From the NCBI GenBank assembly GCA_965368585.1, contig CBDUNM010000127.1, forward strand, positions 1 through 15,126: a DNA stretch of 15,126 nt. The letters run 5' to 3'. The notes beneath the pieces were generated by a model, which was not told the DNA's origin, did not search any database, and was given only the letters and a program-made list of their open reading frames with translations. Both the position numbers and the translations under genes were made by a program. Origin of the DNA: JARRQB01 sp965368585 (lineage in GTDB: Bacteria; Pseudomonadota; Gammaproteobacteria; Chromatiales; Chromatiaceae). This document shows positions 6,773 to 14,388 of the stretch, piece after piece (the first letter of the stretch is position 1; every line of letters begins with the position of its first letter).

Positions 6773-7466
6773 GCCCGCGTACTTGCTGTGCAACAGAGCG
6801 GGCGAGCATGCGGCCGCCACGCTCCTCGCCGACGGCGCTGCGCCGGTCGCCCGCCGCGGGTCCGGCGATCGCCGCGGCGAGGCCCTCGGCCAGGCTGCCT
6901 TCCCACAACCCTGCCAGGGCGCCCATCTTCAGGTAATTGACAACCCCGGGCGCGAATACCGGCGACGTTTTGCTCAGCCGCTTCAGTGTGTCTTCCGGAA
7001 TCTTCGTGACACGCGCCATCGCCGGCAATCCCATTACCCTGATTTCGGCATCCGGCAGCGCGAAACAGGCGTCTGCGAGCATCCCCCATGCGAGATAGCC
7101 GCCGCTGACCGCCAGCGAGTACACCAGACTGACCACGCGATGCCCGCGCAGCCGCGCCATTTCGACCGACTTCGCCAGGTGTGCCAGATAACTGTTTATC
7201 CCGAGCAGTTCGTCGCGGCGGCTGAGACGCTGGCCGCTGGTGTCGACGAGCAGCACGATGGGTTGACCGGGATGTTCGCGGACCACCCGCAGGATTTCTC
7301 CCGCGATCCGTAGTGCGATTTCCACCCCCATGGGTACGGCCTCGGCGGTACCGATGACGGCCACGCTGGTTCCTGCAGTCCGCCCCGAACCGGACAAAAC
7401 GGCATCCGCGAATTGGACCGCATGGCCTTCCGGAAACAGCGCGTCGAGTAACGAATCTATCTGCAT
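6759..7466 (-). CDS. mdcE: MdcE, malonate decarboxylase gamma subunit (co-decarboxylase)
   Basis: This 235-residue protein has the crotonase/carboxyltransferase fold and forms, with MdcD, the subunit pair that decarboxylates malonyl-S-ACP to acetyl-S-ACP. Visible family segments are VDTSGQRLSRRDELLG (about 75-90) and YSLAVSGGYLAWG (about 116-128), the glycine-rich oxyanion region. The ATG at 7466 is one base after the mdcD stop (TGAGATG) with GGGG just upstream; 37 further residues of open frame lie inside mdcD and are not protein-like. It overlaps mdcG by 14 bases. The length is somewhat below the roughly 265 residues I recall for Pseudomonas proteins, but no key block is missing. Confidence 0.93.
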   Translation of the reverse strand: MQIDSLLDALFPEGHAVQFADAVLSGSGRTAGTSVAVIGTAEAVPMGVEIALRIAGEILRVVREHPGQPIVLLVDTSGQRLSRRDELLGINSYLAHLAKSVEMARLRGHRVVSLVYSLAVSGGYLAWGMLADACFALPDAEIRVMGLPAMARVTKIPEDTLKRLSKTSPVFAPGVVNYLKMGALAGLWEGSLAEGLAAAIAGPAAGDRRSAVGEERGGRMLARSVAQQVRGHEIR

Positions 7467-7467
7467 C

Positions 7468-8358
7468 TCAACCCCTGTTCCCGCCCACGGCGTGCAGAAA
7501 CTCGCTGACGTCGAACAACGGCAGGCGTCCGGATTCCGCAATACCGTAACCCTCCCAGATGTCGCGGGCGTCGGCACAGGATCCGAATCGTTGTAGGCGC
7601 CCGCTCAACTTCGCGTGTTCCCGTTCCAGCGCCTCCAGGGCGAACACCGGGGTCACCGTGGCCAGCAGATCGGTTATCGCCTCGCGAAAGGCCTCGAGGT
7701 CGTCCTCGACCAGGCGATCGGCATCCCCCAGGATGTAGCGGTGCTTGCCGCCGAGGGTCTGCCACACCACGGCCTTGTCGCGCGAATCGAACTCTTCGAC
7801 ACCGTGCGTGGTTTCGATCACCTCCGGCCCGGAAAGACCGAGCCGCGCCTGTTCGCTCATCACGACCGCGTCGCAACACCGAGCCACGATACCCATGCCG
7901 CCGAAACAACCGGTCTTGCCGCCGATCAAGGCCAGGACGGGAGTGCCCGCGGCACGCACCGTCAGCAGCGCACGAATGATCTCGGACACGGCGATCAGGC
8001 CCGCGTTGGCCTCGTGCAGACGCACGCCACCCGAGTCGATCAACAGCAAAACCGCGGCAGGCCGCTCGTCGAGGGCGCGTTTCAGCAGACCTGTCAGCTT
8101 GGCACCGTGCACCTCGCCGACCGCGCCGCCCATGAAGCCACCTTCCTCGGCGGCAAGCAAAACGGGCCTTCCACCGCACAAACCCCGGCCGACAACGGCG
8201 CCATCGTCGAACGCACAGGGCGCATCGACCTGCTGCAGATGCGGGCTGACGACACGCGCGGTCGGGGGCAGCATTTCGGTGAACGAGGCGGGATCCAGCA
8301 GACCACGAATCCGCTGCCGGGCGGTGGCCTCCAGAAAACTCCGGCTCATCGGGCTCAT
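7468..8358 (-). CDS. mdcD: MdcD, malonate decarboxylase beta subunit (malonyl-S-ACP decarboxylase)
   Basis: The 296-residue product resembles the beta chain of acetyl-CoA carboxylase carboxyltransferase and works with MdcE to release CO2 from malonyl-ACP. It carries GGFMGGAVGEVHGAK (about 73-87), LIDSGGVRLHEAN (about 106-118) and GGKTGCFGGMG (about 146-156), glycine-rich segments that hold the thioester and ACP arm. No biotin or zinc-finger domain is present, as expected for the biotin-independent enzyme. The ATG at 8358 overlaps the mdcC stop as ATGA and has GGGGAG seven bases upstream; a second ATG three codons later is a weaker choice. It ends one base before mdcE. Confidence 0.94.
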   Translation of the reverse strand: MSPMSRSFLEATARQRIRGLLDPASFTEMLPPTARVVSPHLQQVDAPCAFDDGAVVGRGLCGGRPVLLAAEEGGFMGGAVGEVHGAKLTGLLKRALDERPAAVLLLIDSGGVRLHEANAGLIAVSEIIRALLTVRAAGTPVLALIGGKTGCFGGMGIVARCCDAVVMSEQARLGLSGPEVIETTHGVEEFDSRDKAVVWQTLGGKHRYILGDADRLVEDDLEAFREAITDLLATVTPVFALEALEREHAKLSGRLQRFGSCADARDIWEGYGIAESGRLPLFDVSEFLHAVGGNRG

Positions 8359-8672
8359 GGCGTTGCTCCCCGGAACTCTTCCACGGCCTGATCGAGACGC
8401 AGACTGACCACCGCCGGCGTCGCGCCCATGTCGTTGATCGACAATCGCAGGTTGCCGATACGGTGCCGATCGAAGAAGTCCTCCAGCACCGCACGCCAGA
8501 TCGTCTCGTAGCCCGCGACCGGTGTGCTGACCTCGATCGCGCACGCGCCGTCCAGCTCGGTCTGTTCGACCAGCACCTCCAGATTCCCCGACGATACGAC
8601 CCCCACCAGTACCGCCGACGCGCCGGCGTCAGCCGGTCGGCCCTGGTCGAAAACGAACTGCATTCTTTCCAT
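8355..8672 (-). CDS. mdcC: MdcC, malonate decarboxylase acyl-carrier protein (delta subunit)
   Basis: This 105-residue protein is the carrier whose serine bears the phosphoribosyl-dephospho-CoA arm that shuttles malonyl and acetyl thioesters between MdcA and MdcD/MdcE. The attachment region reads VVSSGNLEVLVE; by family position the serine next to SG-N (Ser28, with Ser27 as neighbour) is the likely site. The ATG at 8672 is preceded by AAGGAG eight bases away, one of the better ribosome sites in the operon, which suits a protein needed in stoichiometric amounts. It lies 26 bases after mdcA and overlaps mdcD by ATGA. Confidence 0.93.
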   Translation of the reverse strand: MERMQFVFDQGRPADAGASAVLVGVVSSGNLEVLVEQTELDGACAIEVSTPVAGYETIWRAVLEDFFDRHRIGNLRLSINDMGATPAVVSLRLDQAVEEFRGATP

Positions 8673-8698
8673 CCGTCAACTCCTTAGCATCAGGCCGC

Positions 8699-10348
8699 TT
8701 ACCAGTTGCGAAACCGAGCGGGCGGCTCGTACAGGCCACCGGACGCATGCACCAGATCTTTGATCGAGCGCGCGGCGAGCAGATCGCGGCTTGCCAGACG
8801 CTTGTCGATGCCGAGGTCTGCGGCGCGTTGGATGACGCCGCGGTCGCGCAGGTTTTCGACGATGCGCCGGTCGCGTTGCAACCCGACCTCGGTATATCCG
8901 GCTACACCGCGAATCGCGTGCGCACGTTCCTCGTCGCCGCGGCACAACAGCAGGTTGGCGATGCCTTCTTCCGTCACGATGTGTGTGACGTCGTCGCCGT
9001 AGATCATCACCGGCGGCAATGCCATGTTGGCGGTCTCGGCCAATTCCCAGGCGTCGAGCCGCTCGACGAAAGTCGGCTGCATGCGTCCGCGGTACGTCTC
9101 CACCATCTGCACCACCAGTTTCCGACCGCGTGGCATCGCCCGGCTGTCGCCTCCGGCTTCCTGACCGGCCCGCAGCCAGGCCGGGCTGGCGTGGCGGCGG
9201 CCGCGCGCATCTGCGCCCATGTTGGGCGCTCCGCCAAAGCCCGCGATACGTCCCAGCGTGGCGGTCGAACTGTTACCGCCCAGGTCGATCTGCAGCGTCG
9301 AGCCGATGAACATGTCGCAGGCATAGTGCCCCGCGGCCTGACAGAGTGCGCGATTGGAGCGCATGCTGCCATCTGGCCCGGTGAAAAACACGTCACGCCG
9401 GGCAGCAATATAGTTTTCCATCCCGAGTTCGGAACCGAATGAGTGGATCGATTCCACGAATCCGGCTTCGATGGCGGGAATCAATGCCGGGTGTGGGTTC
9501 AGCGCCCAGTGCTGACAGATCTTGCCTTTCAGTCCCAGATCGGCTGCGTAGGTGGGTAACAACAGCTCGATCGCCGCGGTATCGAAGCCGATACCGTGGT
9601 TGAGGCGATTGACCCCGTATTGCGCGTAGATCCCCTTGATCGCCAGCATGGCCATCAACACCTGGATCTCCGTGATGTTTGCCGGATCGCGGGTAAACAG
9701 CGGCTCGATGTAATGAGGGGTGGGGCTCTCGACGACGAAGTCGACCCAGTCGGCCGGCACATCGACGCGCGGCAGGCGATCGACGATCTCATTGGCCTGG
9801 GCGATAACGATGCCGCTCTTGAAGGCCGTCGCCTCCACGATCGCCGGCGTGTCTTCCGTATTCGGACCGGTATACAGGTTACCCGCGCGGTCGGCCGCCT
9901 GGACGGCGATCAGACTCACCTTGGGCGTCAGGTCCACGAAGTAACGGCCAAACAGCTCGAGGTAGGTGTGGATGGCGCCTATTTCGAGCCGCCCCGAACC
10001 GACTAGCCGGGCGACCCTGCCCCCTTGAGGACCGGAGAAGGAGAAATCCAGCTTAGACGCGATGCCGCGCTCGAAGATTTCCAGATGCTCGGGCAGCGCG
10101 AGCACCGACTGCACCATGTGCAGGTCATGGACCCGGTCCGGATCGACCGATACCAGGGCCCGGGCGAGGAAGTCCGCCTGCTTTTGATTGTTACCCTCCA
10201 GGCAGACCCGATCCCCCGGTTCGATCACCGCTTCCAGCAATGCCTTGATCGTGGCCGCGGGTACGTGCTTGCCCTCCACCAGGGATGCAGCGCGTGCCAG
10301 GCGCCCGGCCCGGTTGCTGGCTTGTGTGTTCCAGTCACGCTCGCTCAC
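8699..10348 (-). CDS. mdcA: MdcA, malonate decarboxylase alpha subunit (acetyl-S-ACP:malonate ACP transferase)
   Basis: This 549-residue protein is a CoA-transferase-fold enzyme that swaps acetyl for malonyl on the carrier MdcC, releasing acetate and forming malonyl-ACP. Length fits the family (about 550). Recognisable parts are the N-terminal LEGNNQKQADFLA, the mid-protein GGNSSTATLGRIAGFGGAPN and the C-terminal YGDDVTHIVTEEGIANLLLC. The start is GTG at 10348, eight bases after GGGAGG, the clearest ribosome site at this boundary. It follows dctM by 42 bases, the widest gap within the catabolic block, and precedes mdcC by 26. No internal promoter or terminator is evident in the 42-base gap, so co-transcription with the transporter is likely. 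Confidence 0.95.
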   Translation of the reverse strand: MSERDWNTQASNRAGRLARAASLVEGKHVPAATIKALLEAVIEPGDRVCLEGNNQKQADFLARALVSVDPDRVHDLHMVQSVLALPEHLEIFERGIASKLDFSFSGPQGGRVARLVGSGRLEIGAIHTYLELFGRYFVDLTPKVSLIAVQAADRAGNLYTGPNTEDTPAIVEATAFKSGIVIAQANEIVDRLPRVDVPADWVDFVVESPTPHYIEPLFTRDPANITEIQVLMAMLAIKGIYAQYGVNRLNHGIGFDTAAIELLLPTYAADLGLKGKICQHWALNPHPALIPAIEAGFVESIHSFGSELGMENYIAARRDVFFTGPDGSMRSNRALCQAAGHYACDMFIGSTLQIDLGGNSSTATLGRIAGFGGAPNMGADARGRRHASPAWLRAGQEAGGDSRAMPRGRKLVVQMVETYRGRMQPTFVERLDAWELAETANMALPPVMIYGDDVTHIVTEEGIANLLLCRGDEERAHAIRGVAGYTEVGLQRDRRIVENLRDRGVIQRAADLGIDKRLASRDLLAARSIKDLVHASGGLYEPPARFRNW

Positions 10349-10390
10349 CTGGCAATCCTCCCGGTTACGTAAGATCGACGCAGCGCCGAC

Positions 10391-11710
10391 TCAAAACGCC
10401 GGTCCCATGAGTAGATCGGGAAGCCAGGTAACCACCCCCGGAAAGACCGACAGAATCACGATGGCGACTACCATACAGATCACGAACGGCACGGAGCCTT
10501 TGAGTATGGTCTGCAGCGGGATGTCGGGCGCTATGCCATTGATGACGTAAAGGTTCAGGCCCACCGGTGGGGTGATCAAGCCGATTTCCATGTTGATGGT
10601 CAGCACCACCGCGAACCAGTAGGGGTCGAACCCGGCCGACGTGACGATCGGAAACAATATCGGCGCGGCCATCAGAATCACCGCGACCGGAGGCAGGAAG
10701 AAACCGGCGACCAACAGAAAGATATTGATCGCGAACATCAAGGTCCAGCGATTGACCTCCAGTGCGCCGATCCATTCGGCGATCGCCTGGGTGACGAACA
10801 AACTGGAGAGCATGTACGAGAATACGCCGGCCGCCCCGATGATAAACAGGATCATGACACTCTCGCGCGTGGAGTCTCGCAATACCGCCCAGAGTGAAGA
10901 AAAACTGAACAGCCTGTAGATCAAGACCGCGGCCAGGACGCAGAGTAGCGCCCCCACGGCCGCCGTCTCGGAGGGCGTCGCCACGCCCCCGTAGAGCGCG
11001 TACAGAACACCGAGAATGATCGCGAGGAACGGCAAGACCCTGGGCAGTACTTCGACCTTCTCCGACCAGCTGTACTCGATACGGCCAAGCGCCGTCGCCG
11101 AACCGCCCTGCCGCCAGGTGCTGTAGATGGACCAGGCCATGAACAAGGCGACCAGCACCAGGCCCGGGATGACACCCGCCAGAAACAGCCGCCCGATCGA
11201 CGTCTCGGTGGCAATCCCGTAGACGATCATGGTGACCGAGGGCGGGATCAGTATGCCCAGCGTTCCGCCCGCGGCAATCGAGCCCGCCGCAACACCGTCG
11301 GGGTAGCCGCGCTTGCGCATTTCGGGGATACCCATCTTGCCGATGGCGGCGCAGGTCGCGGGTGAAGACCCGGACATGGCCGAAAACAGCGCACAGGCAC
11401 CGAGGTTGGAAACCACCAGGCCGCCCGGCACACGCGTCATCCAGCGTTCGAGAGCTTCGTACAGGTCGGCGCCCGCCCGCGTGGAGGAGATCGCCGCCCC
11501 CATAATGATAAACATAGGGATCGACAGCAGCGCGAAGTTGTCCAGCTTGCCGAAAAAAAGCTCGGGCAGTAGCTCGAGCGACGCGAAACCGTCGAACACC
11601 AGCAGAAAGCCCGCGGACACGACCAGCAGCCCGATGGCGACCGAAACACCCGAGAACAGGACCAGCACCGTTATCACCGCGACGACGGCGCCGAGTGTCA
11701 GGGGGTCCAT
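10391..11710 (-). CDS. dctM: TRAP transporter large permease (DctM family), probably for malonate
   Basis: The 439-residue protein is the large membrane subunit of a tripartite ATP-independent periplasmic transporter, which couples uptake to the sodium gradient. It is hydrophobic with about twelve membrane segments. The DctM signature is clear: SAMSGSSPATCAAIGKMGIP near residues 93-112, then AAGGTLGILIPPSV and, in the second half, ITPPVGLNLYVING. The start is ATG at 11710, sharing a base with the dctQ stop (TAATG); a long frame extending upstream runs through dctQ in another frame and is rejected. It is followed by mdcA. Malonate as substrate is inferred from the shared operon; related MatPQM systems in rhizobia are known malonate carriers. 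Confidence 0.94.
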   Translation of the reverse strand: MDPLTLGAVVAVITVLVLFSGVSVAIGLLVVSAGFLLVFDGFASLELLPELFFGKLDNFALLSIPMFIIMGAAISSTRAGADLYEALERWMTRVPGGLVVSNLGACALFSAMSGSSPATCAAIGKMGIPEMRKRGYPDGVAAGSIAAGGTLGILIPPSVTMIVYGIATETSIGRLFLAGVIPGLVLVALFMAWSIYSTWRQGGSATALGRIEYSWSEKVEVLPRVLPFLAIILGVLYALYGGVATPSETAAVGALLCVLAAVLIYRLFSFSSLWAVLRDSTRESVMILFIIGAAGVFSYMLSSLFVTQAIAEWIGALEVNRWTLMFAINIFLLVAGFFLPPVAVILMAAPILFPIVTSAGFDPYWFAVVLTINMEIGLITPPVGLNLYVINGIAPDIPLQTILKGSVPFVICMVVAIVILSVFPGVVTWLPDLLMGPAF

Positions 11711-12267
11711 TAATAGTCTTCCTCGAATTCGCCGTGCGCCAGCACTTCCGCCTCGCACATCCACGCGGCCACCAGATCGGCCAGTAGCTGCAACACGAAC
11801 AGGCCAAAGCCGACCGGCATCGCCAGATAAGGTATCCACAGCGCGACGCCCCATATGCTCTCCGACGTCCAGTTGCGCTCCAGGGCGGTATGAAAAAGCT
11901 CGAACCCGTGGACCGCCATGACCGAGATCACCGCAATGCTCAGCAGCAAAACGACAAGCGCCAGCACCTTCCGTACCAAAGGGGGCAGCAACATCGGCAC
12001 CAGGTCCACGTTGACATGTCCGCGCAGCAGCTGGACGTAAGGCAGTCCGATGAGCGTGGCTGCAATCATCAAATAGGTGACCGCCTCGGTCTGCCAGATG
12101 GTCGACTCGTTGAGCACAAAACGCATCCAGATCATCTGGCAGGTAATCACCACCGAGACCAGGATCATCAACGCGGCCGACACTCCGCAAGCCGTCGAGA
12201 TGGCGCTGACGCCACGCACCAATAGTGCTTGGCAGCGCTGCGTGGTAGAGGTGTTTTGCCGCGCCAT
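11710..12267 (-). CDS. dctQ: TRAP transporter small permease (DctQ family)
   Basis: The 185-residue product is the small membrane subunit of the TRAP system, with four hydrophobic segments (about 25-47, 62-80, 100-122 and 143-165). Diagnostic residues include the WQTEAVTYLMI region after the first helix and RGHVNVDLVP, the conserved family motif before helix three. It pairs with DctM and docks the DctP binding protein. The ATG at 12267 has AAAGG about ten bases upstream. The gene is separated from dctP by a strong hairpin and overlaps dctM by one base. Confidence 0.92.
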   Translation of the reverse strand: MARQNTSTTQRCQALLVRGVSAISTACGVSAALMILVSVVITCQMIWMRFVLNESTIWQTEAVTYLMIAATLIGLPYVQLLRGHVNVDLVPMLLPPLVRKVLALVVLLLSIAVISVMAVHGFELFHTALERNWTSESIWGVALWIPYLAMPVGFGLFVLQLLADLVAAWMCEAEVLAHGEFEEDY

Positions 12268-12300
12268 GCAGAGAGACCTTTACGCGTCAACTGAGACGAC

Positions 12301-12328
12301 CGTGCCGGCCGGGGTTGCGGCCGGCACG
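12301..12328 (-). terminator. Strong GC hairpin between dctP and dctQ (mRNA-stabilising or attenuating)
   Basis: A perfect 10-bp stem (CGTGCCGGCC/GGCCGGCACG) with an 8-base loop starts seven bases after the dctP stop and ends about 35 bases before dctQ. No T-run follows, so full termination is unlikely. In binding-protein transporters such hairpins commonly protect the upstream message, giving more periplasmic protein than permease; this role is inferred here. The arms and flanks match the hairpin after mdcH at 4272-4295. Confidence 0.55.
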
Positions 12329-12334
12329 ACCGGC

Positions 12335-13327
12335 TCACTCGACGGCCAGCGCCATATCCAACAGTTGTTGCCCGTTTGGCGTTTCTTCTACGAAGGCCTT
12401 GTACGAAGACTCCGCCGCCACCGCGCGCCAGGCGTTGAAGTCGTTCGGTGACATCTCGACCACTTTAACGCCGGCCTCGCGAAATTTTTCGGCTGATGCC
12501 GCGTCAGATTTCTTGGCTTCCTCGAGGTAGTAGGCCTCGGCCTTTTTCGCGCCGGCGCGCAACGCCGCCTGCTGCTTTTCGTTCAAGCCTTCGTAGGTCG
12601 ACTTGTTCATCAGCATCGGCTGATACATGAACCACAGCGCGACGTCGCCTGCCGGCGTATAACAGGTCACCTGTTCGTACAGACGGTAGGAAACGAAGCT
12701 CGACGACGAGGTATTCGCCGCGTCCAGGACACCCGTCTGCATGGCACTGTAGATCTCAGACGACGGCATCGAGGTGATCGACGCACCAGCGGCAGCCACC
12801 ATCTGCTCGAAGGACTTACCCGCCGCCCGAATCTTCAAGCCCTGGACGTCGTTGGGTTTGGTGATGCATCGATCCTTGCCGGCAAAGCCTCCCGCCAGAT
12901 ACCCGTGGACGAGTACCATGACGTCGTCCGAGGCCATGATTTTTTCCAGTTCGGCCATGAACGGAGAGTGGACGAGCCGGGCCGCGTGATCATGATTCTT
13001 AACCAGCCCTGGCATCAGGGTCAGGTTGTACGCCGGCTGTTGCCCCGCCGCATAGGCAAGCGGCACCACCGTCATGTCGAGGCGCCCGCGCGACAACGGG
13101 CGGTACTGTTCCTTGGGCTTAAAGAGTGCCTTGGAGGGGTATATCTTGATCTCAAGCCCAACGTCCGCTGCGGCGACCTCGTCGGCTACGATCTGAGCCA
13201 CCTTGTGCCGCACATCCGACGTCGACCATTGGTGCGACACTTTGAGCACCATGTCGGCCGCAGGCGCAGCCGCGCAGAACGAAATAATGCAGGCTAGTGC
13301 CAATGACTTATCCAGGTGAATCCGCAT
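12335..13327 (-). CDS. dctP: TRAP transporter substrate-binding protein (DctP family), probably for malonate
   Basis: The 330-residue protein is the periplasmic receptor of the TRAP system. It begins with a basic-hydrophobic signal peptide ending near APAA (about 21-24). The mature protein shows the DctP pattern: VSHQWSTSD at its start, GRLDMTVVPLAY near 81-92, QGLKIRAA with Arg167, the residue that usually pairs with the substrate carboxylate, and IYSAMQTGVLDAAN near 192-205. Arg167 implies an organic acid ligand. The ATG at 13327 has GAGGAG about eight bases upstream; eight more codons upstream are open but lack support. It is first in the operon, directly below the divergent control region, so it should be the most strongly expressed gene. 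Confidence 0.93.
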   Translation of the reverse strand: MRIHLDKSLALACIISFCAAAPAADMVLKVSHQWSTSDVRHKVAQIVADEVAAADVGLEIKIYPSKALFKPKEQYRPLSRGRLDMTVVPLAYAAGQQPAYNLTLMPGLVKNHDHAARLVHSPFMAELEKIMASDDVMVLVHGYLAGGFAGKDRCITKPNDVQGLKIRAAGKSFEQMVAAAGASITSMPSSEIYSAMQTGVLDAANTSSSSFVSYRLYEQVTCYTPAGDVALWFMYQPMLMNKSTYEGLNEKQQAALRAGAKKAEAYYLEEAKKSDAASAEKFREAGVKVVEMSPNDFNAWRAVAAESSYKAFVEETPNGQQLLDMALAVE

Positions 13328-13366
13328 GGGTATCTCTCCTCGCTTTTGCACTCAATTTATAATTTT

Positions 13367-13376
13367 TTGTATGCAA
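13367..13376. promoter_or_regulatory. Putative GntR-family operator 1 (TTGTATGCAA)
   Basis: TTGTATGCAA is an inverted repeat apart from its central TATG. It shares the GTATGC core with site 2 and falls where dctP transcription should begin, about seven bases beyond the proposed -10 box. FCD-type GntR regulators typically bind short AT-flanked palindromes of this kind. Binding here would block initiation. This is inferred from position and symmetry only. Confidence 0.5.
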
Positions 13377-13379
13377 TAA

Positions 13380-13407
13380 AGCCTAGTTTGGCATTATTAT
13401 CTGTCAA
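13380..13407 (-). promoter_or_regulatory. Predicted sigma-70 promoter of the dctPQM-mdc operon
   Basis: On the minus strand a perfect -35 TTGACA (13407-13402) is followed after 16 bases by TAGGCT (13385-13380), which keeps the key T, A and final T of a -10 box. Transcription would start near 13373, giving a leader of about 45 bases. The region is strikingly AT-rich compared with its surroundings. The -10 is weak, which would suit a regulated promoter. Confidence 0.5.
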
Positions 13408-13418
13408 GTTAGTATGCT
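13388..13418 (+). promoter_or_regulatory. Weak candidate promoter of the GntR regulator gene
   Basis: TTGGCA (13388-13393) and TATGCT (13413-13418) form a -35/-10 pair with a long 19-base spacer; TAAAAT at 13418-13423 is an alternative -10. Either -10 overlaps operator 2, so the regulator could repress its own gene. The spacing is poor, so the exact start is unsure. Confidence 0.28.
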
Positions 13419-13420
13419 AA
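13409..13420. promoter_or_regulatory. Putative GntR-family operator 2 (TTAGTATGCTAA)
   Basis: TTAGTATGCTAA is a near-perfect inverted repeat with the same GTATGC core as operator 1. The two cores are 43 bases apart, about four helical turns, so two dimers would lie on the same DNA face. It sits just upstream of the dctP -35 box and over the presumed gntR -10. Confidence 0.5.
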
Positions 13421-13488
13421 AATCCCACTTATCAAGGATTTAGCCGCACTTTCGACACTCACATGAGCGCGTAGCGAAGACCTCAGCG

Positions 13489-14169
13489 ATGAGCACAAAC
13501 AGCACAGCGAAGACCGGCAAGCCCCAGGCCCTTACATTGCGTGATGCGCTCGAGGACGAGATCGTCAACGGCAAACTCAAGCCCGGCGACCGACTGGACG
13601 AAGCGGCTCTCGCCGAACGCTTCAAGGTCTCGCGCACACCGATCCGGGAGGCATTTCAGTACTTGGTGGGTTCGGGCCTGGTGGAGGCAATTCCCAAGCG
13701 AGGGACCTTCGTCGCCGAGGTCGGCCTGCCGCAGCTCATAGAGATGTTCGAGGTGATGGCGGAACTCGAAGGCATGTGTGCCCGCCTAGCCGCGCGCCGC
13801 ATCACCGACGCCGAAGCCGAGGCGCTGCAACAGGCGCTGAAGATGTGCGAGCAAGCCGCAGGCGCGGGCAACCCCGACACTTACTATTACGAAAACGAGC
13901 TTTTCCACAATTGCATCTACCAGGCAAGCCACAACGGTTTTTTGGCCCAGCAAGCCAGGCAGCTGCGCGCCAGACTCAAACCCTATCGGCGCCTGCAACT
14001 ACGCGTTCGCAACCGCATCCGCAAATCGCTGGAAGAGCACCGCCAGATCGTGGCGGCGATCATGGCCGGCGACGAGGCGCTGGCAGAGTCCAGCATCAAG
14101 GCACACATCAGAATCCAGGGAGAACGGTTCACCGACTTTGTCGCATCGATCGGTGGCGCGGCGGCGTGA
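13489..14169 (+). CDS. GntR-family regulator, FadR/FCD subfamily, probable malonate-responsive repressor
   Basis: The 226-residue protein has an N-terminal winged helix-turn-helix (about 15-77), with the family recognition segment LAERFKVSRTPIREAFQYL and the wing KRGTFVAEV. An all-helical FCD ligand domain follows (about 85-215). Likely metal ligands of the FCD pocket are Asn136 (usually Asp), His140, His184 and His206. Such regulators sense small organic acids, and divergent placement from a malonate operon suggests malonate or malonyl-CoA as effector, as for rhizobial MatR; this is inference. The ATG at 13489 matches the domain start, though its ribosome site is poor. Two GTATGC palindromes in the 161-base divergent gap are its probable operators. 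Confidence 0.92.
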   Translation: MSTNSTAKTGKPQALTLRDALEDEIVNGKLKPGDRLDEAALAERFKVSRTPIREAFQYLVGSGLVEAIPKRGTFVAEVGLPQLIEMFEVMAELEGMCARLAARRITDAEAEALQQALKMCEQAAGAGNPDTYYYENELFHNCIYQASHNGFLAQQARQLRARLKPYRRLQLRVRNRIRKSLEEHRQIVAAIMAGDEALAESSIKAHIRIQGERFTDFVASIGGAAA

Positions 14170-14244
14170 ACTCCGCGTCCGCCGTGCTCGGCAGGGACAG
14201 CGGCAGCCACCGAACGTTGGGCGTACGTCGTCGGCAGCGCAACC

Positions 14245-14284
14245 ATCGGCGGCGTTAACGCGCTGCTCGGTTGGCGCCGATTTT
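14245..14284 (+). terminator. Possible terminator after the GntR gene
   Basis: ATCGGCG at 14245-14251 pairs with CGCCGAT at 14275-14281, followed by TTT. The 23-base loop contains its own palindrome GCGTTAACGC (14252-14261). It is about 75 bases past the regulator stop. The long loop and short T-run make it uncertain. Confidence 0.28.
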
Positions 14285-14288
14285 CCGG

Positions 14289-14318
14289 TTGTCATCGCGA
14301 TCCGATCCGCAATACAGT
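14289..14318 (+). promoter_or_regulatory. Weak candidate promoter for the ABC substrate-binding protein gene
   Basis: TTGTCA (14289-14294) and TACAGT (14313-14318), spaced 18 bases, lie about 70 bases upstream of the next start codon. Each box has two or fewer mismatches to the sigma-70 consensus, but in GC-rich DNA such pairs can be chance. The 219-base gap holds no other gene. Confidence 0.27.
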
Positions 14319-14388
14319 GGCCGTGCCGGCCGGATATTCCCGACAGCAGCATCAAGACTGCGCAGCTCAACAACGCAGGAGGATCGGT

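Noticed and set aside
7615..8391. 258-codon plus-strand open frame, rich in His, Gln and Arg
   Set aside because: Antisense shadow of mdcD, a usual result of GC-rich third positions; no protein family pattern.
10365..11807. 480-codon minus-strand frame overlapping dctM
   Set aside because: Arg/Gly/Cys-rich translation in the wrong frame; the dctM frame has the TRAP signature and membrane helices.
11711..12190. N-terminal extension of DctM to 599 codons
   Set aside because: The extra part overlaps dctQ in another frame and is not membrane-like; TAATG coupling at 11710 gives a normal-length DctM.
13289..13327. Possible lipoprotein signal in DctP from a cysteine at residue 13
   Set aside because: The residues before it (Ala-Leu-Ala) do not form a proper lipobox and the hydrophobic core would be too short; an ordinary signal peptide fits better.
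13463..13474. Three-codon upstream frame (ATG-AGC-GCG-TAG) before gntR as a leader peptide
   Set aside because: Too short to show anything, out of frame with gntR and without a ribosome site; short frames like this occur by chance.
14321..14333. Third copy of the GTGCCGGCC hairpin arm
   Set aside because: Only one arm is present; no matching complement lies close by, so it forms no hairpin.
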